Shown piece after piece: positions 14,780 through 27,988 of a stretch of 64,000 nt of DNA. Position numbers and translations under genes: made by a program. Where the stretch lies: the NCBI GenBank assembly GCA_002943765.1, contig PQWQ01000003.1:3719501-3783500 (forward strand). The letters run 5' to 3'. The notes below the pieces were generated by a model, which saw nothing but the letters and a program-made list of their open reading frames with translations, was not told the DNA's origin and ran no database searches. Origin of the DNA: Psoroptes ovis. Lineage: Eukaryota > Arthropoda > Arachnida > Sarcoptiformes > Psoroptidae. Every line of letters starts with the position of its first letter. Position 1 is the first letter of the stretch.

Positions 14780-15006
14780 TATTTTCATAAATGAGAAAAT
14801 ACAATCAAATACATCGATTAAAATTTAATGTTTTTTTGTTTGTCTAAAATATCAATGATAATCATAGAGATTGTGTGATAATGATGATGATTTTGATTAT
14901 TTTGATGAGTATTTGTTTGCTTCATCATCATCAGTGTTTCTTTCACTCAAAGACATTGTTTGGCATTGGTCAACAACAACATTCATTGATCGTGATAATA
15001 TCAATA

Positions 15007-15087
15007 TTAAACTGTCCGAAAAGTTCTGGCCGATTTTTGATGAGTAACTCTATTGATTAAGCGGAATGAACTTTTCGGACAATCTAA
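15007..15087 (-). mobile_element. Family A mini-element, copy 8
   Basis: The ends are TTAAACTGTCCGAAAAGTTC and GAACTTTTCGGACAATCTAA. It lies 227 bp from copy 7 and in the opposite orientation. Confidence 0.88.
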
Positions 15088-15618
15088 TAATAAGAGTTGT
15101 GATAATACTAATTATTTTGAAATTCATTATATTTTTAACACGATTGCAGTTTTTGTTTTTTTTCAATTTTTTTCATATTTTCACATTTTCACATTTAATA
15201 TTGTGCAACCCGTTGATGAAAATAATGTTTCCATTATTTTCAATCGATTTCATATTATTTCAGTGCATATCCTTTAGTTTCCATTGAAATTATTGAAATT
15301 TTCATTGTGTCTCAATGGAGATAACATTGAAATTTTTTATTTATATTTGAAAATTGATATTTCACTTTGAAAATTGAAAATGAAAAATGGACAAAATATG
15401 AAATTCAATGATTTTAATTATGAAAAAAATGGAAAAATAATCAAAAATATGAATTGAAATTGAAATTAATTGTTTTTCTATTTCACAAAATAATTTAAAT
15501 TTTAATTTTAAATCGAAATTTTCAATTTTGAGTTCAAATATATTGAAATACGATCGCAATTCAATTTCATTGACCAAAAATCATTTGATTTTGAAGATTT
15601 TTGATTTCTTGTGAATAT

Positions 15619-15697
15619 TTGGATTGTCCGAAAAGTTTTTGCCAATTTTCGGATGTTTTTCTATCAGTAAATCGGCTAAAACTTTTCGGACAACCAA
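15619..15697. mobile_element. Family B palindromic mini-element, copy 9
   Basis: The arms TTGGATTGTCCGAAAAGTTT and AACTTTTCGGACAACCAAA continue pairing inward (TTGCCAATTTTCGG against AAATCGGCTAAAA). The whole 79 bp is therefore one imperfect palindrome instead of the asymmetric family A core. Confidence 0.85.
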
Positions 15698-16757
15698 ATT
15701 TTTTTGCAACTCTGATGCATCTTAGATAATTTATTAAATTAACGAAAATGTGAACAAATTTGTTTTCCCCTCCACTGTTTATCTTCAAATTCAAACTCGC
15801 ATCATCCATTAATTGTTGCTTGAATTGAATTGAATTGAATTTTGATTAATAATAATTTTCATTACATGTCATGTGTGTGTGCGTCTGTGTGTCTGTGTAT
15901 GGTCTGCGTATGTTTTTCACTGTACGCAATCATTGTAATCACGTATCAAGCCCGTTTGAATCTGTGTCAAAAGTATGCGAGAAAAACACGTGTTTTCAGC
16001 GAAACAAATGTTCAAAAAGCAGATCGTATCATATCAAATTAGCTTATCTGTTCAATAGATCAAATATCGATTACGATTGATGCTTCAGCTTTTTGATCAT
16101 TTATTTCTTCATTCATTTCTCTCTTATTTCATTGATTTATTATCATTGAAATTATTTCATTTGAACATTTCATTATTTTCCACGATTTTTCAATTTGAAT
16201 TCAATTAATTCAATTTTGAAACAAAAATAAAATAAAAATTATCATAATGACTAAACACACGAATCAAATTTAATTCAAATCAATCTTTTCGAGCTCTCAG
16301 TAATCGTTGTGCGTATCTATCTGCATCTAAGATTATAGTTGTATTTCGCTAATCATTTCTAAAAGATGAAAATTATTTTCAAATTAATTTTCATTTCTTA
16401 TCTTTGAAATAAATGAAATGAATGAAATAAATTCATTTATAAATACATTTTTGACACGTTTTTTTTTCGTTTCGTTTGAATTTTTAATTTCAAATTTTCA
16501 AATTTTTCATTCATTTTTCTGAATAAATTTAAATTCAATAATTTAAATTCAATCAATAATCTTTCGATTTCTTCGATATTTTTTGATTAAAATTAATGAA
16601 TTTTCAATTATATTTCAATCATTTCTTCTCATTATTGAATCAATTTCAAATTTTTTTGATCAAATATTTTTATATTTTTTCAATATTTTTTATCGAAAAT
16701 AAATGAAAATATTAATGATAATAATATCATACCATGCCATTAGCTTTTAGCTTAATA

Positions 16758-16837
16758 TTAGGTTGTCCTAAAAGTTTATCCCGCTTAATCAATAGAGTTG
16801 CTCATGAAAATTGGATAGAACTTTCCGGACAACCTAA
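16758..16837 (+). mobile_element. Family A mini-element, copy 10
   Basis: The ends are TTAGGTTGTCCTAAAAGTTT and GAACTTTCCGGACAACCTAA. TA lies on both flanks. Confidence 0.9.
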
Positions 16838-17080
16838 TATTTTTTTTTTCATTTTTGAAACAGTCAATTTTCAATGAAAAATTGATTTGATTCATTTACG
16901 CATTTTTGATTTGATGAATTTACCATTTACATTTATTCATTATGTATCATATGTATGCATGTCTGATAAAATGATAATTTTCTTCTTTTTCCAGCTTTGA
17001 CTGAAGATTTTCATGTTTCAATTTTCAATTTCGATTTGATATTATTAATAATTATGATATTCAAAGCAAAAACATATGTA

Positions 17081-17161
17081 TTAGGTTGTCCGAAAAGTTC
17101 TGGCCGATTTTCATTAGCAACTCTATCGATTTAAGCGTAATGAACTTTTCGGACAAGTTGA
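17081..17161 (-). mobile_element. Family A mini-element, copy 11
   Basis: The left end is perfect (TTAGGTTGTCCGAAAAGTTC). The right end loses the last bases after TTTTCGGACAA, so the right boundary is approximate. Confidence 0.85.
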
Positions 17162-17367
17162 TTTAATACTTTTTTTTCGAAATTGAAATCATTGAAAATC
17201 GAAATGAAAAAATTGATTCATTGAACTCAATTTGACTTGTTTTGTATACGGAAAGAATGGCAGGGGAAAAAAATGTTTCAAATGTGTTTAACAGTGATAT
17301 CATATTTTCAAATATTAACATCATCATTTGATCATGTTGATTGATAATTGATTCAAAAAATTATTAA

Positions 17368-17449
17368 TTAGGCTGTCCGAAAAGTTCATTCCGCTTAATC
17401 ACAATAGAGTTACTCATGAAAATCACCCAGAACATTCCGGACAACCTAA
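17368..17449 (+). mobile_element. Family A mini-element, copy 12 (82-bp variant)
   Basis: It has the two-base insertion variant in the core (AATCACAATAGAG), shared in reverse orientation by the copies at 32014, 34022 and 53285 and, with a change, by the one at 61722. The ends are TTAGGCTGTCCGAAAAGTTC and CATTCCGGACAACCTAA. Confidence 0.9.
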
Positions 17450-17828
17450 TATTTATAATTTCTTTCATTTTTGAGATTATATAATCAACAGATTTTATGT
17501 AATGAATTAATCTATGAATAAATGATTGAATAATGATAATGTTGATGTTGTTGATGCAGATGAATGAATGAATTTATAAACAATTTTTCATATGTTTAAT
17601 CATCATTGGATTAATACGATTCATTTTAATACTGATTCAATTTCAATTTTGATTTTCAATACGTGAAATGATTTCAATTTTGAATATTTTTCCATCATTT
17701 TGTGATTTAATTCAATTTGTATTTGTTCGATTTACATTCGATTTCCATTAATTCGTTGAATGTTTATCAAAATTTTTCAATTTATCTTCGTCTTCTATGT
17801 CGTTGGAAACATCAAATTAAATCAAATC

Positions 17829-17876
17829 AAATCATCTGATATTCGAAATCAAAAATCATATCGAATCAGATGATTT
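17829..17876. repeat. Inverted repeat, 48 bp
   Basis: The arm AAATCATCTGAT (17829-17840) is complementary to ATCAGATGATTT (17865-17876). ATTCGA and TCGAAT extend the pairing inward with a two-base bulge. It can form a hairpin of about 18 pairs. No family assignment. Confidence 0.7.
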
Positions 17877-18846
17877 AATTAATTCATAAATTTCATAATT
17901 TGATTCAATCAAACACAAAAATCAATGATTCAAACCTGTGGAAACATTTTCAATTTTTGATTTTTTTCCTCCTTCGAAAATTATTTTTTTTTAAACATTT
18001 TGACAGATCTTATCACTATGTGTCTTTCCACCAGAGATAAATGTAAAGTTTTCTTATGAAAACTCCGTTGAAAAAACTTTGAAATTGGATTTATTCATTT
18101 TTCCTCGAAAGTTTTCGGCACCATTTTCACTGATCATATTAATAATTGATGTCTGATTTGTTTCCCAAAAATTGTTCCCAGAAAATTTTCCCGAAAAAAT
18201 TTCGAATCAAAATTCAAAGATTATAACTTCCAAACACTGACACACATAAACAATTAAGAGGTGTGTGTCTGTGTGCTTGGTGGTCATTAAATAATGTCCA
18301 ATGAGCAGTGCATTCAAACAACACAAAACTCGGTGTATTCAATTCATTCATTCATTGAAATTCCATGTGTTGAATTTTAAAATTTTAAAATTTTGGAAAT
18401 TTTAAATTTTGAATTTTTTGAAAATTTCAAAGGTAAAAATCACATTGAAATTCAATGCATTTTTCTGCAATCTGAAAAATTGTTTTCCGTTTTAAATCAT
18501 TTAACATTTGAATCATTTTACCACAAAAACTAAAAAATGAATGAAAAAAACTATCATCATCAGCATCATCATGCACAGGTATAAGACTTGAGGTTTTTTA
18601 AAAGATTTTGATTCAATGAATGAATTGATGTAATGATGATGATGATGATGATGCCTATCCTTAATATTACGTGATAATTATTATTATGATTATCATCATT
18701 TTCATTATTATTAATGATTTTTAAATGAAATTTTCAAAATTTCTTTTCCCAAAAATGATGATGTATTATTGATGAAATTTGTTTATTGTTCGTCGCTGTT
18801 GTTTATTGTTGTTGTTCACCGTTGGTGTTAATCGTTCGTATTATTA

Positions 18847-18926
18847 TTTGGTTGTCCGAAAAGTTCTAGCCGATTTTAATGAGCATTTCTATCGATTAAG
18901 CGGAATGAACTTTTCGTACAACCTAA
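18847..18926 (-). mobile_element. Family A mini-element, copy 13
   Basis: The ends are TTTGGTTGTCCGAAAAGTTC and GAACTTTTCGTACAACCTAA. The core carries two changes (CTAGCCGATTTTAATG). Confidence 0.88.
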
Positions 18927-19018
18927 TAATCATAATAATAATAATGATAAATAAATAAATGAATAATTTCAAACGATTATTTCTTAGTGTGTTCATTTCA
19001 TTTCAATCTTCGTGTTCA

Positions 19019-19064
19019 TTGCTCAATGAATTCATATGCATTCATTCATTCATTCATTGAGCAA
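19019..19064. repeat. Inverted repeat with 13-bp arms
   Basis: TTGCTCAATGAAT at 19019-19031 is the exact complement of ATTCATTGAGCAA at 19052-19064, with 20 bases between. The right arm abuts a CATT run. Confidence 0.7.
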
Positions 19065-19246
19065 GCATTCATTCATTCATTTAACCATTTTTGGTATTTT
19101 AGGTCACCAAGAAAATTATCAAAAATATCAAACAAAAAAAAAAATGCTCATCATTATCATCATATAATCGTTTTGTGGATGATGATGATGGCATACGAAA
19201 TGAATATTGAATGAATGTGAAAAATAAAAGCCGTTAAATATTAAAT

Positions 19247-19278
<32 letters not shown>
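19247..19278. repeat. (ATG)n microsatellite
   Basis: About ten uninterrupted ATG/GAT units, followed by an interrupted ATGATA/GATGATG tract to about 19330. Confidence 0.9.
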
Positions 19279-19380
19279 CATGATCGGTAATGATAATGAT
19301 GATGATGATGACGATCATCATCATTATCATCTTTTATTATTGTCGTCTATGCACACCAAATTTTTTTTATTTTATTATTA

Positions 19381-19501
19381 CAAGGTTTAAAGTTTGAATT
19401 CGTAGTTTTAAAATTAAATTTCATAATTAAACAATTGAAAATTATCATTCAAAATTATGAAAATTAATTTTCAAAATTCTGAATTAAAACTTTAAACCTT
19501 G
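19381..19501. mobile_element. Candidate 121-bp MITE with TA flanks
   Basis: CAAGGTTTAAAGTTT at 19381-19395 is matched by its exact complement AAACTTTAAACCTTG at 19487-19501. TA lies immediately outside both ends, as expected for a Tc1/mariner-type target duplication. The interior is AT-rich and non-coding. Only one copy is seen in the window, so the call rests on ends and TA alone. Confidence 0.55.
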
Positions 19502-20060
19502 TATTGTTATTATTGTTATTATCATTACTCTGATTATTACAATTATTTATTATTGAAATTAAACTTTAAACTTAAACTTTCAAAGCAATAATCATATTTT
19601 CCATTTCATTCAATCATAAATAAAATAAAATGAAAATAAATGTTGTTGTTGAATAGATTTATTCCTTTTTTCCATAATCATCATCATCATCATTATTATT
19701 TATAATATTAATTAAACCATGTCTATGTGTGTGTGTGTGGGGGCGGTTGGGAGATGGGAATAGGAGGAAAGAAGTGAAATAAAATAATAAAGATGATGAT
19801 GAACGCTTGAAATCAACATTTGAATTGGAATGAATTGAATTGAAATTTCATTTAATCTAAAAATTGAAATTTCATTTGAAATATGAACATTTTTCCTTTT
19901 TGAATTCTCGTTGAATGAGGAAATTCTTTGAATTTCCAAGAAATGAAATGAAAATGATGAATTCAAATGGTGAATCTTGGAGTGATTATTTATAAATGTC
20001 CTTGTGTTTACATGATAATAATAATTATTATTTATTATTATGATGATCATATTTTGATCA

Positions 20061-20090
20061 TCATTCATTCATTCATTCATTCATTCATTC
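20061..20090. repeat. (CATT)n microsatellite
   Basis: Seven or more tandem CATT units. Confidence 0.9.
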
Positions 20091-21297
20091 AATCATCATT
20101 CAAATTTATCATATATTTCAAGCTGAATAATAATTGATGATGATGATGATAATGAATAAATTATTCGAGTAAAATGAAAAGATTTAAATTTTCTTTTTTC
20201 CTGACGAAATAGGAAATGGCACATATTTAACCCTTTTTTTCCCCATAAAATTTCCATGATGATTTACGTAAATATTTATTAGTTATGATTTACGTTCCTA
20301 CATTTCCTACAAAACATATCTATTAATGTAAATTGTAAATGTAAATTAACCAAGTTGTAAATATCCTAAATTATCTAATTTAATTTAATTGTATTCGATT
20401 AATTTTGATTATATTTCATTTGATTTTGATTCATTCATTCGCTTGGCTTCGTTTGCTTGTTCATAATGTTTTACATTTTATTGATTTTCATTAAAATTGT
20501 CAATGTTCTCAGCCGAAAAATTTCACATATTTCACATTATATTAATAATCATATTATGAATTCATAACTCTTTGATTTCACTTTACTCTTTGATACTGTC
20601 ACTTTTTATTACTTTTACTCTTATTTTCAACTCAATCAATTATCATATATTGATCGAAGCTTAATTTACAGCCAAACATTTGTGATTTATTGGTGTGTGT
20701 GTGTGCGTACACATGTTTAAATGTTGATCAATTATCGTTATTGCCCTGAAACACATGATTTCTTCACTGTTTCTCTCACTCTCTTTGATCATTCATTTAA
20801 TTTAAGATTCATTTGAATTTTATTAACTCTGAAAAATAAAAGAAAAATTCTTCATTAAAATCAATTGAAATCAATTTAAAATTGATTGAAATCGAAGCCG
20901 AGAAAAAATCATAAATAAATGATATTGATTGAATTCGGCTGTTTTGAAAATTGCCAATTTCTAATTTGACAGTCTAATCATTAATGTATTACAGTCTAAT
21001 GTATTACAGTGAAGCAAACTTTGACAAATAAAGACTCTTTGGTAATGATAAACTTAAATAATAATAATGTTGATGTTGATTGAATGGAAAATAAAAATAA
21101 AACGCCTACAAACAAATGTTTTCCAAATTAATGTGATATTTATTTCACTTTTTCTTCACTTTCCATGTTAAAATTAATATTGAATTGATAATCATCAACC
21201 TAAAAAATTCAGTCAATCAGTCAGTCAGACAATTACTATTATTTTTATTTTCATAAATTTCCTGAATCAGAATCATCACATTGAATATTCATCAATT

Positions 21298-21320
21298 TGT
21301 GTGTGTGTGTGTGTGTGTGT
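21298..21320. repeat. (TG)n microsatellite
   Basis: About eleven uninterrupted TG units. Confidence 0.9.
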
Positions 21321-24300
21321 AGGTTTTTCTCGCATATAAAAGTTGAATTGAAATTTTTAAAAAATTCAAAAAAACATCAAATTCAATTGTAAATTCATCC
21401 ATAAACAACAACATCATTCAAAACAGTTTTCATTTCATGTTTCATCTTCATTGAAAAAAAGCAAGAAATAATGTTATTTCAATATACCGAGATTCATTTG
21501 ATTCATTTGATTCATTTTTCCACTGTTGTTGTTGATGTTGTCGGTGTTGTTGTTGAGTTGTAGGCTTTTCAGTGTTTCGAGTGCAGAGCTTTTTTTTGTG
21601 AAGAAAAAAATTTCAAATTTTCAAAATTTCATTTTTTGGCCAAAATAATGAAATGGAAAAATTTTAAAATCATTCAAAAACCATTAAATTTCTATTATTT
21701 TCCATTAATATTTTCACAAAATTTTTCGTACAAACATTTTCTTACATGGAAAATTGTCGAAAATTGTGAATTCAAAGATATATTTTTTGTGTGCCAAAAT
21801 CATTGGAATAAAATGAAGAAAACTCATTGAATTTGAATGAGTGAATGTGAGTATAATAAGTCATAAGAATAATGAATGAATGAATGAACGAAGGAAAAAT
21901 ATGAAAAATTTATTTATCAAAGCAAAGAAAAAAGTTGCAAAATTCATCATTAATCATTTTTTCGATTCATAAAGGCTATAGCTATACATTTTTTTGATCC
22001 AAAAATATTATTTGGAGAAAAAAAAAATGAATCGGAAATGTTTTTTCGAAGAAAAAAAAGTCGAAAATCTTGAAAAATTAATATTTTTCTCCCAAGAAAA
22101 ATGAAATTATCTTTAAATATTTCTTTTCAAAATACATTTCCTTGGAATATTCTTCAGAATTTCTCCATTTTCAAATGGTGAAAATACTCTTAGAATTCAC
22201 CATTGATTCCTACAAATAGATTTTGTCAATTTCGATTGACTTCGACATAAACAATGACAGCGAATGTTGGCAAATTTGAATATCGAATATTAATATCGAA
22301 TAAATGAGTTGTTTTGTAAGAGGAGAATTGAATGAAATAACCGAAATGGAATTCATTATTTTCCGCATATAAACATTAATCATTTGCGATGATCATCATT
22401 ATTATGATTAATATTAAATGAATTGAATGAATTGATTCGAGATGAATTTATTCCACGAAAAACCCGAAAAAAATTGAAATGAAAGGCCAATTATTATCTC
22501 GATATTATCATTATTATTGCACAAGTGTCACCAAGATGCATCGCTTATTGCCTTGCCAAAAATTTCATTTTATTCAAATTTTTTAATTTCCTTTGTGGTT
22601 TTTTTGCTTCGGCCTTCTTTTTCTTACTTTCATTTCAATGCATTTATTTCAATGCACACACACATGATTCAGCACCATCATCTTGAAATAATTCTATAGG
22701 AAATTTTTCATTCAATAATTTTCACATGAATGAATTTCATTCAAAAAATAATGAATTGAAAAATCAAAGAAAATTTTTCTTTGATGCATAAAGAATTGAT
22801 AATTTTTCATTATTTTCAAGTTTCTTTGCAAAATATTTTGTCATATTTCACCATATATTTTCAATGAACCACAATGGAGAAAAACTTTGAACCCCAAATA
22901 TAGAAACGATTTGAAATTATTCAAAAATTTTTCGATTATTTCCTTGTGTATGTAAGTGTGTCATTGATATGCTAGAATCATTGTAGAATAATGGATATCA
23001 TTTGTTCAATGAGATATTACAAAGAATATTCTAATTAAGAATTTGGCAAATTCAAAAATATTAAATTGATTTGACAAATGCTGATCATGAACAACGGATA
23101 TTGGAATTCCTAATTTTGAAGAATTTTTCAAAAATTTCATTTCCCCATTTGTTATTCTCAGTGCATATATTATCTGTGTTGTATAATATATATTTCAAGG
23201 CTCGAAATCCGGAAATATTTGAATCAATAATTTTTCTCGATTAGATTCGATCAAGTGAAAAATCAATTGAATTTTTTCTCCTTTTATTTCTTCTCAAGAA
23301 ATTTCCCTTTTATCATTTCTGATATATTTTTGACATTGATATTATCATCAAATCATCATTGAATCATTGTCATCATCGCTATTATCATCATCGTTTCATC
23401 AACATTATATCAATCTTTGTTCTTTTATTTCAATGTTTATTCCATATTATTCGAGCCATTATTCAAGCCATCATCATTTCATTATAAGCATATCGAAAAT
23501 ATATGCTAAAGTTGAATCGATGAATAATTCAAAGCGAAACAATGTCATCATATCACCATTGTTATTGTCATTGATTTTATTGTTGTTTTGTATTGAATTG
23601 AAATGAATTGTAAGGAATGATTGAAAGATGATGATATGTGATTGTCGTCGATTTTGCTGTTTGTTACTTGCATACAGCAACAAAAGATGATAATTCATCG
23701 ATTTGGATTCAACGTTTCATCATAAATGATCATGAATTGTTTGAATCTTTGAATGAATATGATGAATAGATGATGATGATGATGAATGGCCAAAAAATCA
23801 TCGAAAAGTTGAAAAGTTTCAATGTTATTCATTGCAATTCATTCATTTATGGAGTTGTTTATGTTTCTTATAACTTGAACAATAACAATTCTTCTTCAGA
23901 AAAATTCTTCAAATTGATTGTATTTGATTGTGTTGTTCGTAAATGATTTTATTTCATATTTGTTTGGAAAAAATAAAAGTCAAGTATTATTCAAGTCATT
24001 CAATGATTGAGTGAAAGTGAAAATTTCAATTTCAGCTATTCTTCTTCATCTTCAAAAGTAAATCAATTGAAGTTCTTGGAGAAAATTTTGTGATTCGAAA
24101 ATAATGATCATAATGATGATCACAATGATTCAATGATCCTATGAATGAATGCATCAATAAAGTGTTTTTGAATGAAAATTATTACAAAATCATTCATTTT
24201 TCACACATTTATCCAATAAACACTGAGTGTTTGTATAAAGATCAGTTCAAAGATGTTCAATTTCAATTGAACTTGGATTGAGTTTTGTTTGAAATGAAAT

Positions 24301-26545
24301 AAAACAATACAAAACAACTTGAATTCTCATAGAAATTTGAAGAACTATTCATTTTTAAAAATGAAAAACAATCGCAGTTTACTGTGTATATCATAAAAAC
24401 ATATTGATTTGTTATGATTTAATTATTTTTAATTGAAAATTATCGATTTTCTTTCAACATATTCCATATTGCGTGGGAATTTCGCCATTTTCAGTGTTGA
24501 ATCGTGTTGAAATCTTCGAAATCATCGCCTAAAAATCAATCAAAACAATACAATGTATTCAATCATTGTTTTCACATATTACATACTAATACAAACTTGA
24601 TCAATTGATTTTGTTTTGTTTTTTTTCTGAATGCTCGTGATGATGCTTGAAATATTTTCAAGAGAAAAAATCAAAACACTCATAACTTGAGTGTTGAATA
24701 TCTTTGTTTAAATTTTTTTTTCCATTGAAAATTATTTAGTTTTGGGTGATGAAAATGTTGCAAGAATCTCTTGTAACGAGAGCAATTTCTCAATGTATTC
24801 GAACAAATGTTCGAATATAATTTGAATATTCGAGTTCGAGTTTCGAAATGATGATTAAAAATGTTTTTCTAATCAAGATAATTTGATTCATTAATTTTCG
24901 TTTCAATTTTTTGCTTCTGATTTGTTTGACATATGCTTTTCAATTCATTTTCGCAATTAATTTCAATGATTTCAATTTCCATACATTTCAACAAATGTGG
25001 ATTCAAAAGATGAAATTAATTAAAGTTTTGAGAGAAATTTCATTTTTTTTAAATAATAAATCTCGATGATTACTGCTGCGGAGCTGCTGGTGAATATTGC
25101 ATCATGAATCAACTATATACAATATGAGCTGGTGTTTTGCATATTTTTTTCTAAGCTAAAAAATGGTTTCAATTATGAAATTAATTTTATTTATTCATTT
25201 TAATTCATTTGCCATTCACCCATCTCCATGCACAACAACATCAAACGATTGATCAACGAACGAGCTCAAATGATTCATCGATTCGCTCGCGATGCTGGAA
25301 GATACTTGCAATTTTTGATTTGAAGAGAAATGAATAGATGCAATGTTTGTCATCAACACATTTATTGACATTTGCCATCATTCATTTCTCGTATTTGTTT
25401 GATTTTGGTCCAAAAAGTCACCGAAACCAATATATCACCAACATAATACATTTGAATTTGTATTTGTTTCCTTTGGAAATTTCAGCAGTTTCTATGGGTT
25501 CCAAGCGAGAAAACACATTGTCCAATCATTTATTTCATGTCCAAAATAGTATTTTTCGATATTTGGATTCATATAAATTTCATTCATTGATAAATTTTGA
25601 AATGTAAATGATTGTCGAAATACAAACGAATAAACAAACAAAATACAATGTAAATATATTATTTTGATGAAATATTGATTTGATTGAATTTCAATTGAAT
25701 TGAACAAATGAAAAATGAATGAATTGTATATTTCAATTGTGTTATAATAATATTTATTTGATTGAATTTTAAATTTAAATTTGATTTTTTCCATTGAAAA
25801 AAAATGGAAACATTTCCATTTCCCATTCCCATTCCCTCCCATATTATTATCATAATTTGAAAATCATTTATCATTTGATTTGTGTGTGTGTTTGTATTGA
25901 TGTTATGGAATCAATTTTAAAATGATTATCGAAATATTCGATGAAAATGAACGAATATTTCAACGATTTTCAATTCCCGAAATGAATTTCGCATTTTATC
26001 ATTCAGAATTTGCTGAAATTCATTCCGTTTGCTTCTCCACGATTTCGTTATTCAAAATTTTCAATTTTGAAAATTTCATTGAAAAATTCAGAAGAAATTC
26101 AAAATTTCCAAAATTCAAAATCATTAAATATTCAACAAACAATAATCGATCATTGTGTGTGTGTATGAATGATTCAATGAATCTATGTGTGTATTTGGTG
26201 TGAATTTTTCCATCTCATTTTGTTGATTTCCACATGAGATTTGACATTTTTGTTTCACATTTTGGTTGTGTTTCCACTGCTGCTGCTGAGGGTGATGATG
26301 GTACATGAATGAATCAATGAATGAATGAATGAATCGAGAAATGATTATTGTTTTGGATGAATAATAATAACAATGAATAATCAACAAACAATAATCATTT
26401 GACATTTGTTTTCTTTGTTTTTCGATTTCATTTCGATTTGTGTTGAAATGTCGTTTGTATTTTATCACTGATGAATGAATGAATTTTTACATATTTATTC
26501 ATATTATAATCAAGCAAAAACATATACAAACAACATATGAAAATA

Positions 26546-26626
26546 TTAGGTTGTCCGGAAAGTTCTGGCCGATTTTCATCAACAACTCTATGGATTGAGC
26601 GTAATGAAATTTTCGGACAACCTTAA
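26546..26626 (-). mobile_element. Family A mini-element, copy 14
   Basis: The ends are TTAGGTTGTCCGGAAAGTTC and GAAATTTTCGGACAACCTTAA. It has one inserted T in the right end and a GGATTGAGCGTAAT core variant. It is isolated from its nearest relatives by 7.6 kb to the left and 3.1 kb to the right. Confidence 0.88.
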
Positions 26627-27565
26627 ATGAATTCGAATTTCGCCCCTGTTCACATAGAATTCATACGAACATGATTAATATATCTTGTTGTTTTGTTCTT
26701 GTTTTCGATTTTCATTTTCATATTTTTGCATATATTCAAAATTCATATGCATTTTGACATTTTAACTTAATTAATTAATGATATTTCAGATGAAATGATA
26801 TGAATTTGAATAAAATAAAATAAATGATAAATACATTGGAACACACACATGGTTGCACAACCGATTCAGCCAGCCAGCACATACATGGCCACCTTTGAAT
26901 AGATGATCATATCGCATATGATAAAATGATCAATTCAATATGTCTTTGTGTGTGTGTATTCAAATGATATCTTTGTTTTTTGTATTTTTGCTGTTGTTTT
27001 TTTGGCCACAAAAAATTTACAATTTTTTTAGATTATAATCTGATAAATTATCATTTCTTTGATATCATTTCATTCATTTCTTGCTTATTCATTTTCATTT
27101 ATCATATTTAAATATTTGTATTATTATCGTTATTATCATTCATTTCTAAAATGATTTCATCGTCCTTGTCGATTTATTATTATCGATATTTGTTTGTTTG
27201 TTGTTGTTGTTCGTTGTTGGTCGTTTCTGTACATGTATTCCAATATTTAAGATATGTGTATTTGGGTGCATTCATTTGATATTATCGTAATTCAATGCGT
27301 GCACCACCAGAATATCACCAAACAACCAATCAACCAAACGATACGCAATTATTTATATTGTTTTTCATAAAATTCAAACGAATTTAACCCAAAAACTATG
27401 CCAAATTATTGAATGAATACAAATATATGTCAAAAAAAATGCAAAACTTTAAAGTTTTCATGATTTTTCATATGATTTTTATTTAAAATTATGTCATTTT
27501 CCCGTTTTTGAGATTCATACATTGAAATATATGTCAAAGGGTTTCCTTTAATAACATAGAGTGAT
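26627..27565. other. Gene-free stretch left of the DNA transposon
   Basis: AT-rich and non-coding. A CCTTTAA at 27545-27551 recurs just outside the right end of the transposon (29363-29369). It may mark a target duplication or an old extension of the inverted repeats. Confidence 0.5.
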
Positions 27566-27934
27566 GCGGCCCCTGGAAAAAAATCAGAATGAAAGTTATC
27601 GCATCATGTTTTTGGTCAATAGAGATGAAAAAAAGTCAATTATGGTCATCTCCAATTCTTGACCCTTCCTGTCCAAAAAGGGGGTCAAAAGTCAATAATT
27701 GCTATATCTCGGCCGTTTTAAGAGGTGAACTCTCAATTTTTTCAATAATTAAAGATTATCTAGCTAATAATCATTGGTGAAAATATCATTGCTTAACACG
27801 ATCGAGAAACCGAAATATATCCATTTGAAGTTACCATTGTCATTATCATATGGGCTGCCAGTTGACGTGTACACGTCAAAACTGAAGTGCTCGGTGATTC
27901 GCTCAACAACTGTCGTATTTAACACAAGTATTTC
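27566..27934 (+). repeat. Left terminal inverted repeat (369 bp)
   Basis: It runs from GCGGCCCCTGG to ACAAGTATTTC. It pairs base for base with 28981-29349, with about four substitutions and no indel seen. It contains a perfect 18-bp palindrome (27862-27879). Confidence 0.93.
27862..27879. repeat. 18-bp perfect palindrome inside the left TIR
   Basis: TTGACGTGTACACGTCAA reads the same on both strands and is conserved in the right TIR at 29036-29053. It could be a transposase or host-factor site; function is unknown. Confidence 0.85.
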
Positions 27935-27988
27935 TAAGTCTATGATATTTTGGGCTATTGTTGGTTCAACTTCATGTAATGATATTAA

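Larger units (their letters stand above)
18927..26545. other. Long gene-free stretch rich in simple repeats
   Basis: 7.6 kb without the 80-bp element. It holds ATG/GAT, CATT and TG microsatellites and one candidate MITE (listed separately). Open frames at 19712-20068, 25492-25842 and 26124-26468 are low-complexity and have no splice signals or domains I can support. Confidence 0.65.

Noticed and set aside
6720..22200. Recurring AATTTC/TTGGAAA-type passages (near 6720, 9840, 10330, 18050, 22080)
   Set aside because: They looked like an old dispersed repeat, but I could not align them beyond low-complexity similarity.
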